From an uncultured Phycisphaerales bacterium (GTDB taxonomy: Bacteria > Planctomycetota > Phycisphaerae > WQYP01), in the NCBI GenBank assembly GCA_903868035.1, contig CAIPTQ010000210.1:1-34321 (forward strand): 34,321 nt of DNA, read 5' to 3'. A program made the translations under genes and the position numbers. Position 1 is the first letter of the stretch; every line of letters begins with the position of its first letter. Below the pieces are notes generated by a model. It was not told the DNA's origin. It searched no databases and saw only the letters and a list, made by a program, of their open reading frames with translations. Below are positions 16,166 to 24,312 of the stretch, piece by piece.

Positions 16166-16465
16166 GGATTACTCCTGAAAACGTGCGATAGGCTATCATA
16201 GGTGGGATTGGGTCAGGGCGAAACTTTGCCGGAAAGAATCATGCATGTCCGCGGTTCCCGATGATCCTCATCCCGTTGCTGCCGGTGCGGCTCCCTTTCC
16301 CGCGGAGCCGGGGGCACCATTGCCGCGTGCGCCGGTGCTGTCGAACTTAATTCTCATTGACGTGATTCCCGCTGGCCTGCCGGGGTGGTTGGCCCTACAA
16401 TGATCTTGAGTCCCGATAACCTTTTGCCGATGGTTCTCATATCCGGTCCAGGCGGGAGCAGTTTT
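16166..16465. other. 300-base divergent intergenic region (M16 / LamG genes)
   Basis: It must hold promoters for both flanking genes. On the minus strand TATGAT (16200-16195) is a possible -10 box for the protease. On the plus strand TACAAT (16396-16401) is a possible -10 box for the LamG gene, with a weak TGGCCT -35. A hairpin lies at 16284-16318. A 52-codon frame (16245-16403) is present but not supported. Confidence 0.5.
16284..16318. repeat. Interrupted 11-base-pair hairpin in the divergent region
   Basis: GGTGC-GGCTCC (16284-16294) pairs with GGAGCC (16304-16309) and, after a GGGG bulge, GCACC (16314-16318). It could be a transcription-blocking or regulatory structure. No T tract follows. 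Confidence 0.4.
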
Positions 16466-17581
16466 ATGGCGCAGAACATGTACATGCTCCATTCGTGGAA
16501 TCGACTTTCCCGCGCGCTGGGCGCGGGCATCCTGGCGGCGGGCTTGCTCGCCGGCGCCGCCCGCGGGGCCGAAATCGCCCATTGGAGTTTTGACACCCAG
16601 AACCCCGACGGCACCTTCCCCGATGCCGTGGGCAACGCCCACCCCGCCACCCCCAAGGACAATTCCGCCATCGTCTTCTACTCCGGCAGCGTTCCGGCCC
16701 CGTTCGGCAAGGCCATTACCCTCACCGGCGGGCCCGGCGCATACCTGACCATCCCGCCGCTGACCGGCATCCAGAAAAATTCGTTCACCGTGGCGGCCTG
16801 GGCCTACTTCACTACCCCGGGTCCGAATTTTATCCTCGCGGACTGGCAATCCATGACCCAGGCGGGCTTCGTCTTCGGCGTCAATCCCTTAGGCCCCGAC
16901 AAATCCACGGCCCAGCCGATCGCCGATCTGGCCAGCACTGAAACTAATACCAGAAACCGCAACCGCCTCTCCGTGGTGCGACAGCCGCTCCCCACGAAAT
17001 CTGTGACCTTGGGTGAATGGCATCACATGACTTGGACCTGGGACCGCGAGAATGCACTTCTGACCACCTATCTGGATGGGGAACCCCTGGGCGAAATGAA
17101 GAAGCCGACGTCCTCGGCGTTCTCGAAAACGCTCGATCTGGCCGTCAACAGCCGCCCGATGCGGATCGGCTCGCAGGAACAGGCGGTCGGCGGAGCGTCG
17201 CCGGCATTTCATGGCTCGCTCGATGAACTCTGGATTTTCGATCAGGCGCTCACGCGCCTGCAGATTCGGAACCTGAAAGATTTCAATGACATTAGGGGCA
17301 ATACCGCACCGCCCATGGCGATGGTCAACAAGCCCCCGACGCCCCCGCCGACCTCGCCGGACAACGGCACGCCGGCGGCAACGGATCGCGGCGGGGTCAC
17401 GCCCAACGAGTCGGAGCATACGATGGGTTCCCGGGTGCTTGGGTCCACGTCCGGGCGGCTCTCCCCGGCGCGCGTGGTGGGGATCGTGATGGGCCTGGTG
17501 GTGATCGTCACCATGGCCTGCTACCTGATCTGGGCGGTGACGGAGCGCGGGAAACTGCGTGCGGCGGGACGGCTGACATAA
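16466..17581 (+). CDS. LamG/concanavalin-like domain protein with C-terminal membrane anchor
   Basis: The start at 16466 has GGGAG seven bases upstream; the frame extends further left but without such a site. The 371-residue protein has a signal peptide (cleavage probably after AARGA, about residue 35). A LamG-type beta-sandwich follows (about 36-285: AEIAHWSFD, NSFTVAAWAYF, GEWHHMTWTWDR, ATYLDGEPLG-like and FHGSLDELWIFDQALT). Next is a Pro-rich linker (about 290-330) and one membrane helix (about 337-358) with a short basic tail. This predicts a carbohydrate- or protein-binding domain displayed outside the membrane. The gene stands alone, and no enzyme domain is fused. The exact ligand is unknown. 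Confidence 0.85.
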   Translation: MAQNMYMLHSWNRLSRALGAGILAAGLLAGAARGAEIAHWSFDTQNPDGTFPDAVGNAHPATPKDNSAIVFYSGSVPAPFGKAITLTGGPGAYLTIPPLTGIQKNSFTVAAWAYFTTPGPNFILADWQSMTQAGFVFGVNPLGPDKSTAQPIADLASTETNTRNRNRLSVVRQPLPTKSVTLGEWHHMTWTWDRENALLTTYLDGEPLGEMKKPTSSAFSKTLDLAVNSRPMRIGSQEQAVGGASPAFHGSLDELWIFDQALTRLQIRNLKDFNDIRGNTAPPMAMVNKPPTPPPTSPDNGTPAATDRGGVTPNESEHTMGSRVLGSTSGRLSPARVVGIVMGLVVIVTMACYLIWAVTERGKLRAAGRLT

Positions 17582-17636
17582 GCGGCGGAGTCTCCGGGTG
17601 ACCATCGACCTGTGATCGTCCGCGTTACGCGTTGCC

Positions 17637-17665
17637 TTGCCCCCTTATCCGCCCCACTCTAAAAT
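17637..17665 (+). promoter_or_regulatory. Promoter of mtnP placing the start site at the ATG
   Basis: TTGCCC (17637-17642), exactly 17 bases, TAAAAT (17660-17665). The usual start, six to seven bases after the -10 box, falls at 17672, the A of the mtnP ATG. No ribosome binding site is present. Confidence 0.55.
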
Positions 17666-17671
17666 TCCACA

Positions 17672-18610
17672 ATGAACATCATTCCCCGCATCGGCATCAT
17701 TGGCGGCTCGGGCCTGGGCAATGCGCTATTGGCGGCGGGCGCGGGCGACGCCTCCGCCCAGGTCGCCGACATCGACACCCCCTTCGGCAAACCCTCCGCG
17801 CCCATCTCCCTGATGCAGTGGCCGGGGGAGGGGGGCGGCATTCCCATCGCCTTCCTCGCACGCCATGGCATTGGCCACACCATCCCGCCCTCGGCCGTGC
17901 CGTTCCGCGCGAACATATATGCGCTCAAGGCCGTGGGGTGCCGGTGGGTTATCGCTTCGGGGGCGGTGGGCAGCCTGCGCGAGGAGATCGCCCCGCGCGA
18001 CCTGGTGCTGGTGGACCAGTTCATCGACAAAACCTATCGCCGCGCCGGCACCTTCTTCGACGAACTCGGCGGGGGGGCCGTACACGTGGAGTTTGCCGAG
18101 CCGGTCTGCCCGGTGCTGCATGGCATCCTGAAAACCGCCGCGGCGGGCGCGAGTTTGAAGATCGCGAAAATCCACACCAAGGGCACGTATGTGTGCATGG
18201 AAGGCCCGGCGTTTTCCACGCGCGCCGAATCCCTGATGCACCGGCAGTGGGGGGGTGATCTGATCGGGATGACGGCGCTGCCGGAGGCCAAGCTGGCGCG
18301 GGAGGCGGAGATCAGCTACGCACTGATTGCCCTGGCGACCGATTATGACTGCTGGAAGCCCCACCCAGTGGGGGGAGCGGGGGGGGGGCAGACGAAGCTG
18401 GCGCTGTTGCAGGAGATCATCGGGCACATGCATGCCGCCACGGACAACGCCCTGGCCCTGATCAAGGCGGCCGTGCCGCTGCTGTGGGAGCGGCGGGTGG
18501 AGGAATTTCCGCCCCATAAAGCCTTGGAATTGGCCATTTGGACGGACAAAAGCGCCATTCCCGCCCCGGTGAAAAAACGGTTGGAACTTTTGTGGTTCCG
18601 GTACGTCTAA
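17672..18610 (+). CDS. mtnP: S-methyl-5'-thioadenosine phosphorylase
   Basis: This PNP/MTAP-family enzyme splits methylthioadenosine with phosphate to adenine and methylthioribose-1-phosphate, salvaging the by-product of polyamine synthesis. Signatures are GIIGGSGLG at the N-terminus, FLARHGIGHTIPPSAVPFRANIYALK, SGAVGSLREE, VLVDQFIDKT, MEGPAFSTRAES, the MTAP-typical MTALPEAKLAREAEI, and TDYDCW. At 312 residues it is about 20-25 longer than usual. Just after TDYDCWKPHP it has VGGAGGGQTK, encoded by six and ten consecutive G (18370-18375 and 18379-18388). The ATG lies seven bases after a -10 box with no ribosome binding site, suggesting a leaderless mRNA. Purine nucleoside phosphorylase is the alternative but fits the motifs less well. 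Confidence 0.9.
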   Translation: MNIIPRIGIIGGSGLGNALLAAGAGDASAQVADIDTPFGKPSAPISLMQWPGEGGGIPIAFLARHGIGHTIPPSAVPFRANIYALKAVGCRWVIASGAVGSLREEIAPRDLVLVDQFIDKTYRRAGTFFDELGGGAVHVEFAEPVCPVLHGILKTAAAGASLKIAKIHTKGTYVCMEGPAFSTRAESLMHRQWGGDLIGMTALPEAKLAREAEISYALIALATDYDCWKPHPVGGAGGGQTKLALLQEIIGHMHAATDNALALIKAAVPLLWERRVEEFPPHKALELAIWTDKSAIPAPVKKRLELLWFRYV

Positions 18611-18630
18611 GTGGGATTGGTGAGCCTGTT

Positions 18631-18688
18631 TACGCTGGGGCGTACGTCGAAGACACGCTAAAGCGTGTACTACGAACTACTACGAACT
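18631..18688 (+). repeat. Hairpin repeat with TAAA loop, copy 2, plus adjacent hairpin
   Basis: TACGC-TGGG-GCGTA (18631-18644) is followed by ACACGC-TAAA-GCGTGT (18653-18668), a perfect 6-base-pair stem. The tail ACTACGAACT is then present twice in tandem (18669-18678 and 18679-18688). Loop and tail match copy 1 at 2634-2658; the stem sequence differs but is fully paired. Confidence 0.65.
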
Positions 18689-18728
18689 CCAACTCCGATG
18701 AAAAACGCCTTCCCGCGTGCGGCAACGA

Positions 18729-18734
18729 TATAAT
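18729..18734 (+). promoter_or_regulatory. Consensus -10 box before the PQQ/TPR gene
   Basis: TATAAT at 18729-18734 lies 38 bases before the GTG start. No good -35 box sits at the normal distance. Confidence 0.4.
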
Positions 18735-18771
18735 AACCCCTTGGCCCAACCCCCTTACACGGAGGTGCCCG

Positions 18772-21700
18772 GTGTCTGACTCCCAACGTCCCCAGCGCAC
18801 TTTGGTCATCCATGCCCTCACCGCCGCCATTGTTGCCGCGGCCGCCATTCCCGCGTTCATGCTCTCGGCGCAGGGGCAGGTGGTGACCGCGGTCGCCCGG
18901 CCCATTCCGCGCCCCGTTCCGCTTCCCGCGCCGGCCACGCCCGCCACCAATCCCGATGCCGACAACACCGGCAAGCCCGATGATCCCGCCGGCCCCTTTA
19001 GCCGCGAACCTGGCGACCTTATGTCCTCCGGCACGATGGTGTACGTCGATGACTCTTTTGCCTCGGTCGACAAACTTCGCACGGCCATCCGCCAGGCCAA
19101 CCAGGGCCAGGCGCAACTGGCGATCAACAGCTTTCAGGCCATCATCACCGACTACGGCCAGAAGCTGGTGCTGCTCAACGACAACTCCTATGTCTCGATC
19201 ACCGATTATGTCCGCGAGCGCCTCCTGGCCATGCCCGCCGTGAGGAACGGCATGTACGACCAACTCTTCGGCCTGGACGCGAAGCGTGAAATCGACGCGG
19301 CCATCGAGAACCGCGACGTGTCCCTGCTGATCCGCGTGAGCGACCGGTACTTCCCCAGCACCGCCGCGCTCAAGGGCCTGGCCCAGGCCGCCGAGTGGTA
19401 TTTCGAGCGGGGCGAATTCGCCGCCGGCGCCCAGACGTGGCGCAAGCTGCTGACGCATCCGCTGGCGGGCGAGCGCAAGGCGGAATTCCTGTTCCGCGCC
19501 GCGCTGGCCGAGCATCTGGCGGAGGACGCCGGCAACGCCAAGCTGCTGCGCGACCGCCTGGAGAAGGATTTCCCCGAGGCCACCGGCACGCTTTCGGGCA
19601 AGGAAGTCAAACTGCTGTCCAAGCTCGATGAACTGCTGGGCCTGGCCCTGTGGGAAAAAGTCGCCCTCGCCGGCGATGAGTGGCCCGCTTTCGGGGGCGG
19701 CCCGAGCCGCAGCCAGCTTTTAAGCACCAATGCCGCCATCGGCGCCAAACTCTGGAGCGTGAAAATCGCGGATGCCCCCTCCACCTCCACGACCAGCGTT
19801 ACGTCCGAACAGGAACTCCTCATCCGACAGCAACTTGTAATCCGCAGCGGCGGCAGTGTGGCCACGGGAATTTCCGATGGCCTGACCTCCCACCCCGTCC
19901 TCTCCAACGGCACGCTCTTTATCCATCTGGGCAACCAGATCGTCGCCGTCTCCGCCAATGCCGGCGCCCGCCTCTGGTCCTATCCACCCGCCACCGTCGT
20001 CGCCGGCATCGATCAGGCCACCCTGCAGTACATCCGCAACTATGGCACCAATCCGCGTGCCAACGCCCATGACTCCGTCTGCGTCTTCGGCGATCAGGTT
20101 TTCGCCGTCATCCCCGCCGGCCCCTACACTTCCAACGGACGCACCACCAGCATGCCCGCGCGCCTGGTCTGCCTCCGCCGCGATGACGGCACGGAACTCT
20201 GGTCCCGCAACGCTTCCGAAATCACCCTTGATAAACCGGGTACCCTCACCTTCATCGGTTCCCCCATCGTCACGCGCCAGGGCGTCTTCGTCATGGCGCG
20301 CAAAACCTCCGACGCCAATTTCACGCCCCAGTATCTGGTCCGTCTCGACCGCGAAACCGGCGTACCCACCTGGTCCTGCTACCTTTGCAGCACCTCCAAC
20401 AACATCAACTACAACAACGGCAACGCCATTGCGGGCAACATCCCCGTGCCGACGCTTGTCGATGATGTGCTGTACATCAGCACCGGCCAGGGCGCGGATT
20501 GTGCCGTGGACGCCAACGTGGGCCGCATCCTCTGGCTGCGCGTCACGGCTTCGAAGAACGCCGCCGCGGCGGCCGGCGGGGGTGGGGCAGTCGGCCAACC
20601 CATCATGCTGCGGCAGCAGGCGTTGGTCATCAATGGCGGCCTGGTGATGGCTGACGACTATATGCTCGCCTCCCAGCCCGTGGCTTCCTGGAAGTTCAAC
20701 CCGCCCCTCATCGTCGGCGACAAAATGATCACCACCGATTCCCGGTTTCTGCGCATCTACGACCGCTGGAACGGCAAGCTCATCAAGGCCTTCAAGGCCG
20801 CCGACCTCATTGATGCCAACAAAGTCTCCGGCACGGCCACCCTGGACGTGCTGGCCGGGGCCATCGGCTCGAAGCTCGTCTTCTCCATGAAAAACGCGTC
20901 CCTCTGCTACGACCTGGAATCCCTCCTCAGCGACAAACCCCAGCCCGAATGGATCGCCACCATCGCCGGTTCACCCGCCGGCAGCCCCCAGGGCCGGCCC
21001 TTCCTCACCACCTCCGGTTATTACGTACCCTTTGCCAACAAACTGGTCCGCATCAACATCCTGACCGGCAAGGCCGAACAGTGGGATTGGCCCAAGAACG
21101 AGAAAGGCGAAGACGGCAAGCCGGGCAATCTTCTGGTCACCACCGAACAGGTTGTGGTCGTCAACGACCTGGAAGTCGCCGGGTATTCCAAGTGGGAAAC
21201 CGCCCGCGACAACCGCCTGGCGAAGATCAAGGCCAGTCCGAAGGATCCCGAGCCGTACCTGGCCCTGGCGGAGATCAGCTTCCGCACCGAGCACCAGGAT
21301 CTGGCCCTGGAGAACATGAAGCAGGCCGTGGACCTGGCCAATGCCGGCTCCGCGCCCGCCGGGCGTTCGGTCGCCGACATGCTGGGCACGCTGTATCGGA
21401 CGAACCTGGCGTTCGCCGAACTGCTGCTGGCGAAGAACGAAACAAACCTGCGCGATCAGTCCCGGTTCTATTATGAACAATGCCGGGCCTCGGCCCGCAC
21501 GCCCGAGCAGGGCGTGCAGTGGCGCCTGGGCTTGTCGGACCTGGCCCTCAAGCAGGCGAAAGCCGACGAAGCCGCGCAGCTCTATTCCGAAATCCTCGCC
21601 GATCCGGCCCTGCGCCTGGCGAGCTTCCGCGAACCCGACGGCGTGCAGAGCGCCGGGGCCTCGGCCGAAAAGCGCCTGAAGGATGTGATCGCCAAAAACG

Positions 21701-23700
21701 GCCCGGCCGTCTACCAGCGTTTTGAGGCTCAGGCCGCCACGCTCACCCAGCGCGCCGCGGCCGCCAAGGATGCCGCCAGCCTCCAGCAGGTGATCGACGC
21801 GTACCCCAATTCCGCGGCCTCCCTCACCGCCGCCACGACGCTATCGGCGCAGTATCTGGGCAAGCAGGACTGGGAGAGCGCCCGCCGGGTGCTCTGGTGG
21901 CTCGAACCGCGCATCGCGGGTCCGGCCCAGGCCCAGGCCATCGCCCAACTGGCCACCGCCAGTCTCGGCCTGAAGAAATACCCCTCCGCCTCCGCCTGGG
22001 CGGCGCGCGGGGCGCGGCAGTACAAGGAATTCACCTGGACCGAGGCCGGCAAGCAGGTCACATTCTCCGACCTCAAGGCCCAGATCATCAAGACCGGCGG
22101 CGCGGACTTGGAAGGCCGGCTCCCCACCCTGCCCAAGAATGCCGACAATGTCATCAAGATGGATGCCGCGCCCCTGAGTGACGCCAATGTGCTCGCCGGC
22201 TCCCAACTCCTGGTCCCCGTGGAATCGTCCCCCGCGCTCCGCCCGCCCAACCTCCTGTTCATTCGCACCGGCAATCAAATCCGCATCCGGGACACGCTCA
22301 CGAACGAGGAGGTCGGCAACCCCGTCGCCCTGCCCAACAATGCCGACGCCGTGCTTCTCGGGGCCACCAAGGATTTTGCGGTGGTCATGCAGGCGGGTAT
22401 GGCCATCGGCATCGACCTGAAAACCCACGGCACCTGGACGCAGACCCTCCGGGCCGCTCCTGGCCGTGTAATTACCGGCCCCGTCCGCGGTGGCATCGGC
22501 ACCACCGGCATCGGCACCACCCGGACGGTCCAGAATGGCAGCGAAGTCGAGGTCCGAGGCAACATTGTTTACGTCAACGGCAGCGGGATCGCCAATGTCA
22601 CCAGCAACATCACGATCATGGATCAAAACGGCCGGATTCTCTACCCCCTCGGCAGTTCCGGCTCCGACCCGGACTCCATTCGCCGGGCCGCATTCGATGT
22701 TCTTGGCAATAACGCCCGCTTCACCACCGCCCGCATCCTCAACGGCATCGTCTACATCCTCGCCGGCAACCAGATCGACGCCTTCAACATCGAAACCGGC
22801 AAGCCCGCCTGGACCGCCGGCGCCGACATCGGACACCTCCCCGACGGCAACGCCACCACCTTCGTCGGCAATGAGGATATGATCGTCGCCCAGGTCGATG
22901 CCCCCACCGGCAAAACCACCACCTTCTGCGCCTTCGATGCCGATACCGGCAAGCCCTCCAAGCAAATCAAACTCGACAACGAACGCGCCCTGTGGCGCGC
23001 CCTGGGCGACGACGGCACCCTCTTCGTCGTCACCGACCAGGCCGTTGCCGCCTATGACATGGTCGCCGCACAAAACCGTCTGTGGGAGAACCGGAAAGCC
23101 GGCTCCCGTTTCGCCGGTGCCGCCGCCCTCACCCTCGACGGCCTGCTGGTCGTCACCGACAGCAACGAAGTCTGGTGCCTCCCCCTGGAAGGCGGCGAGC
23201 CCCGCTGGAAAGCACCCCTTCCGAACGACTTCAATCTCACAACCGCTTCCACCCTGCGCTCGTCCGTCAACGGCGACTTCGTCATCTTCCAGGCCCCCAC
23301 CGGCATCGCCGCCTACAAGAGCCAGGTTCAACCGCCGGATCCGAAATATCCCGATAGCCCGCCGCAACGCCCGTGGTTCGCCACGCTGACGGGCGCTCCT
23401 CCGCGCGTCGCGTATCAGTTATCCGACAGCTACACGGTCGAGCTGCTGATGGGCCCGATAGGCTCGGTGAATAATTTCAGCACGACGCGCACCGTCGAGT
23501 TCCTTATCCGCCAGACCGCCGGCGGCAAAATGGACGTCAACACGTTCATCCCCCTCAATCCCAATAACCTAAAAGAAGGCCCCTTCATCCGCTCCTGGCA
23601 GGTCGTCGATGGCGGCATCGTCCTCGAAACCCTCCCCAACGGCGCGAACACCAACGCTCTTAACTTAGCCGGTAAAATCTATTTCTGGCGCACCAAGTAA
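18772..23700 (+). CDS. Very large exported PQQ-propeller / TPR protein (1642 aa)
   Basis: I chose GTG 18772 because GGAGG (18761-18765) lies six bases upstream and a signal-type helix follows at about residues 11-33 (LVIHALTAAIVAAAAIPAFM). After a Pro-rich linker comes a helical TPR-like region (about 85-300, alternating AAEWYFERGEFAAGAQTWRK-type repeats). A first beta-propeller follows (about 304-800; blades end in 'G-x-LWS', such as GAKLWSV, GTELWSR, GVPTWSC and GRILWLR). A second TPR block lies at about 815-1080 (DPEPYLALAEISFRTEHQDL). A second propeller at about 1137-1640 contains TGKPAWTAG and GGEPRWKAP. No catalytic quinoprotein residues were recognised, so it is more likely a scaffold, comparable in principle to BamB, than a dehydrogenase. 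It probably lies in the periplasm or at the inner membrane. Confidence 0.88.
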   Translation: MSDSQRPQRTLVIHALTAAIVAAAAIPAFMLSAQGQVVTAVARPIPRPVPLPAPATPATNPDADNTGKPDDPAGPFSREPGDLMSSGTMVYVDDSFASVDKLRTAIRQANQGQAQLAINSFQAIITDYGQKLVLLNDNSYVSITDYVRERLLAMPAVRNGMYDQLFGLDAKREIDAAIENRDVSLLIRVSDRYFPSTAALKGLAQAAEWYFERGEFAAGAQTWRKLLTHPLAGERKAEFLFRAALAEHLAEDAGNAKLLRDRLEKDFPEATGTLSGKEVKLLSKLDELLGLALWEKVALAGDEWPAFGGGPSRSQLLSTNAAIGAKLWSVKIADAPSTSTTSVTSEQELLIRQQLVIRSGGSVATGISDGLTSHPVLSNGTLFIHLGNQIVAVSANAGARLWSYPPATVVAGIDQATLQYIRNYGTNPRANAHDSVCVFGDQVFAVIPAGPYTSNGRTTSMPARLVCLRRDDGTELWSRNASEITLDKPGTLTFIGSPIVTRQGVFVMARKTSDANFTPQYLVRLDRETGVPTWSCYLCSTSNNINYNNGNAIAGNIPVPTLVDDVLYISTGQGADCAVDANVGRILWLRVTASKNAAAAAGGGGAVGQPIMLRQQALVINGGLVMADDYMLASQPVASWKFNPPLIVGDKMITTDSRFLRIYDRWNGKLIKAFKAADLIDANKVSGTATLDVLAGAIGSKLVFSMKNASLCYDLESLLSDKPQPEWIATIAGSPAGSPQGRPFLTTSGYYVPFANKLVRINILTGKAEQWDWPKNEKGEDGKPGNLLVTTEQVVVVNDLEVAGYSKWETARDNRLAKIKASPKDPEPYLALAEISFRTEHQDLALENMKQAVDLANAGSAPAGRSVADMLGTLYRTNLAFAELLLAKNETNLRDQSRFYYEQCRASARTPEQGVQWRLGLSDLALKQAKADEAAQLYSEILADPALRLASFREPDGVQSAGASAEKRLKDVIAKNGPAVYQRFEAQAATLTQRAAAAKDAASLQQVIDAYPNSAASLTAATTLSAQYLGKQDWESARRVLWWLEPRIAGPAQAQAIAQLATASLGLKKYPSASAWAARGARQYKEFTWTEAGKQVTFSDLKAQIIKTGGADLEGRLPTLPKNADNVIKMDAAPLSDANVLAGSQLLVPVESSPALRPPNLLFIRTGNQIRIRDTLTNEEVGNPVALPNNADAVLLGATKDFAVVMQAGMAIGIDLKTHGTWTQTLRAAPGRVITGPVRGGIGTTGIGTTRTVQNGSEVEVRGNIVYVNGSGIANVTSNITIMDQNGRILYPLGSSGSDPDSIRRAAFDVLGNNARFTTARILNGIVYILAGNQIDAFNIETGKPAWTAGADIGHLPDGNATTFVGNEDMIVAQVDAPTGKTTTFCAFDADTGKPSKQIKLDNERALWRALGDDGTLFVVTDQAVAAYDMVAAQNRLWENRKAGSRFAGAAALTLDGLLVVTDSNEVWCLPLEGGEPRWKAPLPNDFNLTTASTLRSSVNGDFVIFQAPTGIAAYKSQVQPPDPKYPDSPPQRPWFATLTGAPPRVAYQLSDSYTVELLMGPIGSVNNFSTTRTVEFLIRQTAGGKMDVNTFIPLNPNNLKEGPFIRSWQVVDGGIVLETLPNGANTNALNLAGKIYFWRTK

Positions 23701-23856
23701 TACGTGCCTCTGGCCACTGGCTCAGCATCTCGCCGGTTCACCAATAAGCCCAGGGATCCTAATCCCGGGGCCTGCACTATCGTTCCAGCCAACTCTCCCT
23801 GCTACCTACCTGCCTGTCTAAACCTTGGACCGCCGCACCCTCATTCCTCAATCCGT

Positions 23857-23886
23857 TTGATCCCGCGCCCCCGCTCCCCCTATACT
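23857..23886 (+). promoter_or_regulatory. Promoter of the NifU-like gene
   Basis: TTGATC (23857-23862), 18 bases, TATACT (23881-23886). The predicted leader is only about 14 bases and includes AAGGAG at 23896-23901. Confidence 0.6.
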
Positions 23887-23906
23887 TATACACCTAAGGA
23901 GTTCCC

Positions 23907-24170
23907 ATGCCCGCACCCGCCACCGCACCCGCCCCCGCTTCCGTTAAGGACCGCGTCCAGTCCGTCATCAACTGGCTGCGCCCGATCATCCAGTCCGACG
24001 GCGGCGACCTGGAACTTGTCGACGTCTCCCCCGAGGGCGTGGTCCAGGTCCGTTTCCTCGGCGCCTGCGTGGGCTGTCCGTCACAGGGCAGCACGCTGCA
24101 GCAGGGCATCGAGCGCAACCTCCGCGAAAAAGTGCCCGAGATCACCCAAGTCGTCGCCCTCGTCAATTGA
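23907..24170 (+). CDS. NifU C-terminal-domain Fe-S scaffold/carrier protein
   Basis: An 87-residue protein consisting of a single NifU-like domain. WLRPIIQSDGGDLELVDV and VRFLGACVGCPSQGSTL are the family signatures. The CxxC pair (Cys54, Cys57) binds a transient 4Fe-4S cluster in a dimer. Such proteins deliver clusters to target enzymes in the cytoplasm; the Fe-S helicase DinG in this window is one conceivable client, though the genes are far apart. The start has AAGGAG five bases upstream. The N-terminus is a short Ala/Pro stretch. The gene seems to be transcribed alone from its own promoter. Confidence 0.93.
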   Translation: MPAPATAPAPASVKDRVQSVINWLRPIIQSDGGDLELVDVSPEGVVQVRFLGACVGCPSQGSTLQQGIERNLREKVPEITQVVALVN

Positions 24171-24231
24171 TCGCATGTTCACCTCCGAACTGTTCCCATG
24201 CCCCCGCCGAATGGCTCCCCCAACCGCCCCC

Positions 24232-24260
24232 TTGTCCCCTGCCTAAAATTGTTGCATACT
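24232..24260 (+). promoter_or_regulatory. Possible promoter of the PilT-like / pseudo-ATPase / CvpA-like operon
   Basis: TTGTCC (24232-24237), 17 bases, CATACT (24255-24260). The leader of about 46 bases ends in AGGTGAGG just before the ATG at 24313. Confidence 0.5.
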
Positions 24261-24312
24261 GCTGGTGTGGTGAGTGAAAATTTCGATTTCCGACATCGGC
24301 AGGTGAGGAAAA

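Noticed and set aside
16245..16403. 52-codon frame in the divergent region (MSAVPDDPHP... to GWLALQ)
   Set aside because: No ribosome binding site at a good distance, third-position GC lower than in neighbours, and it overlaps the likely -10 box of the next gene.
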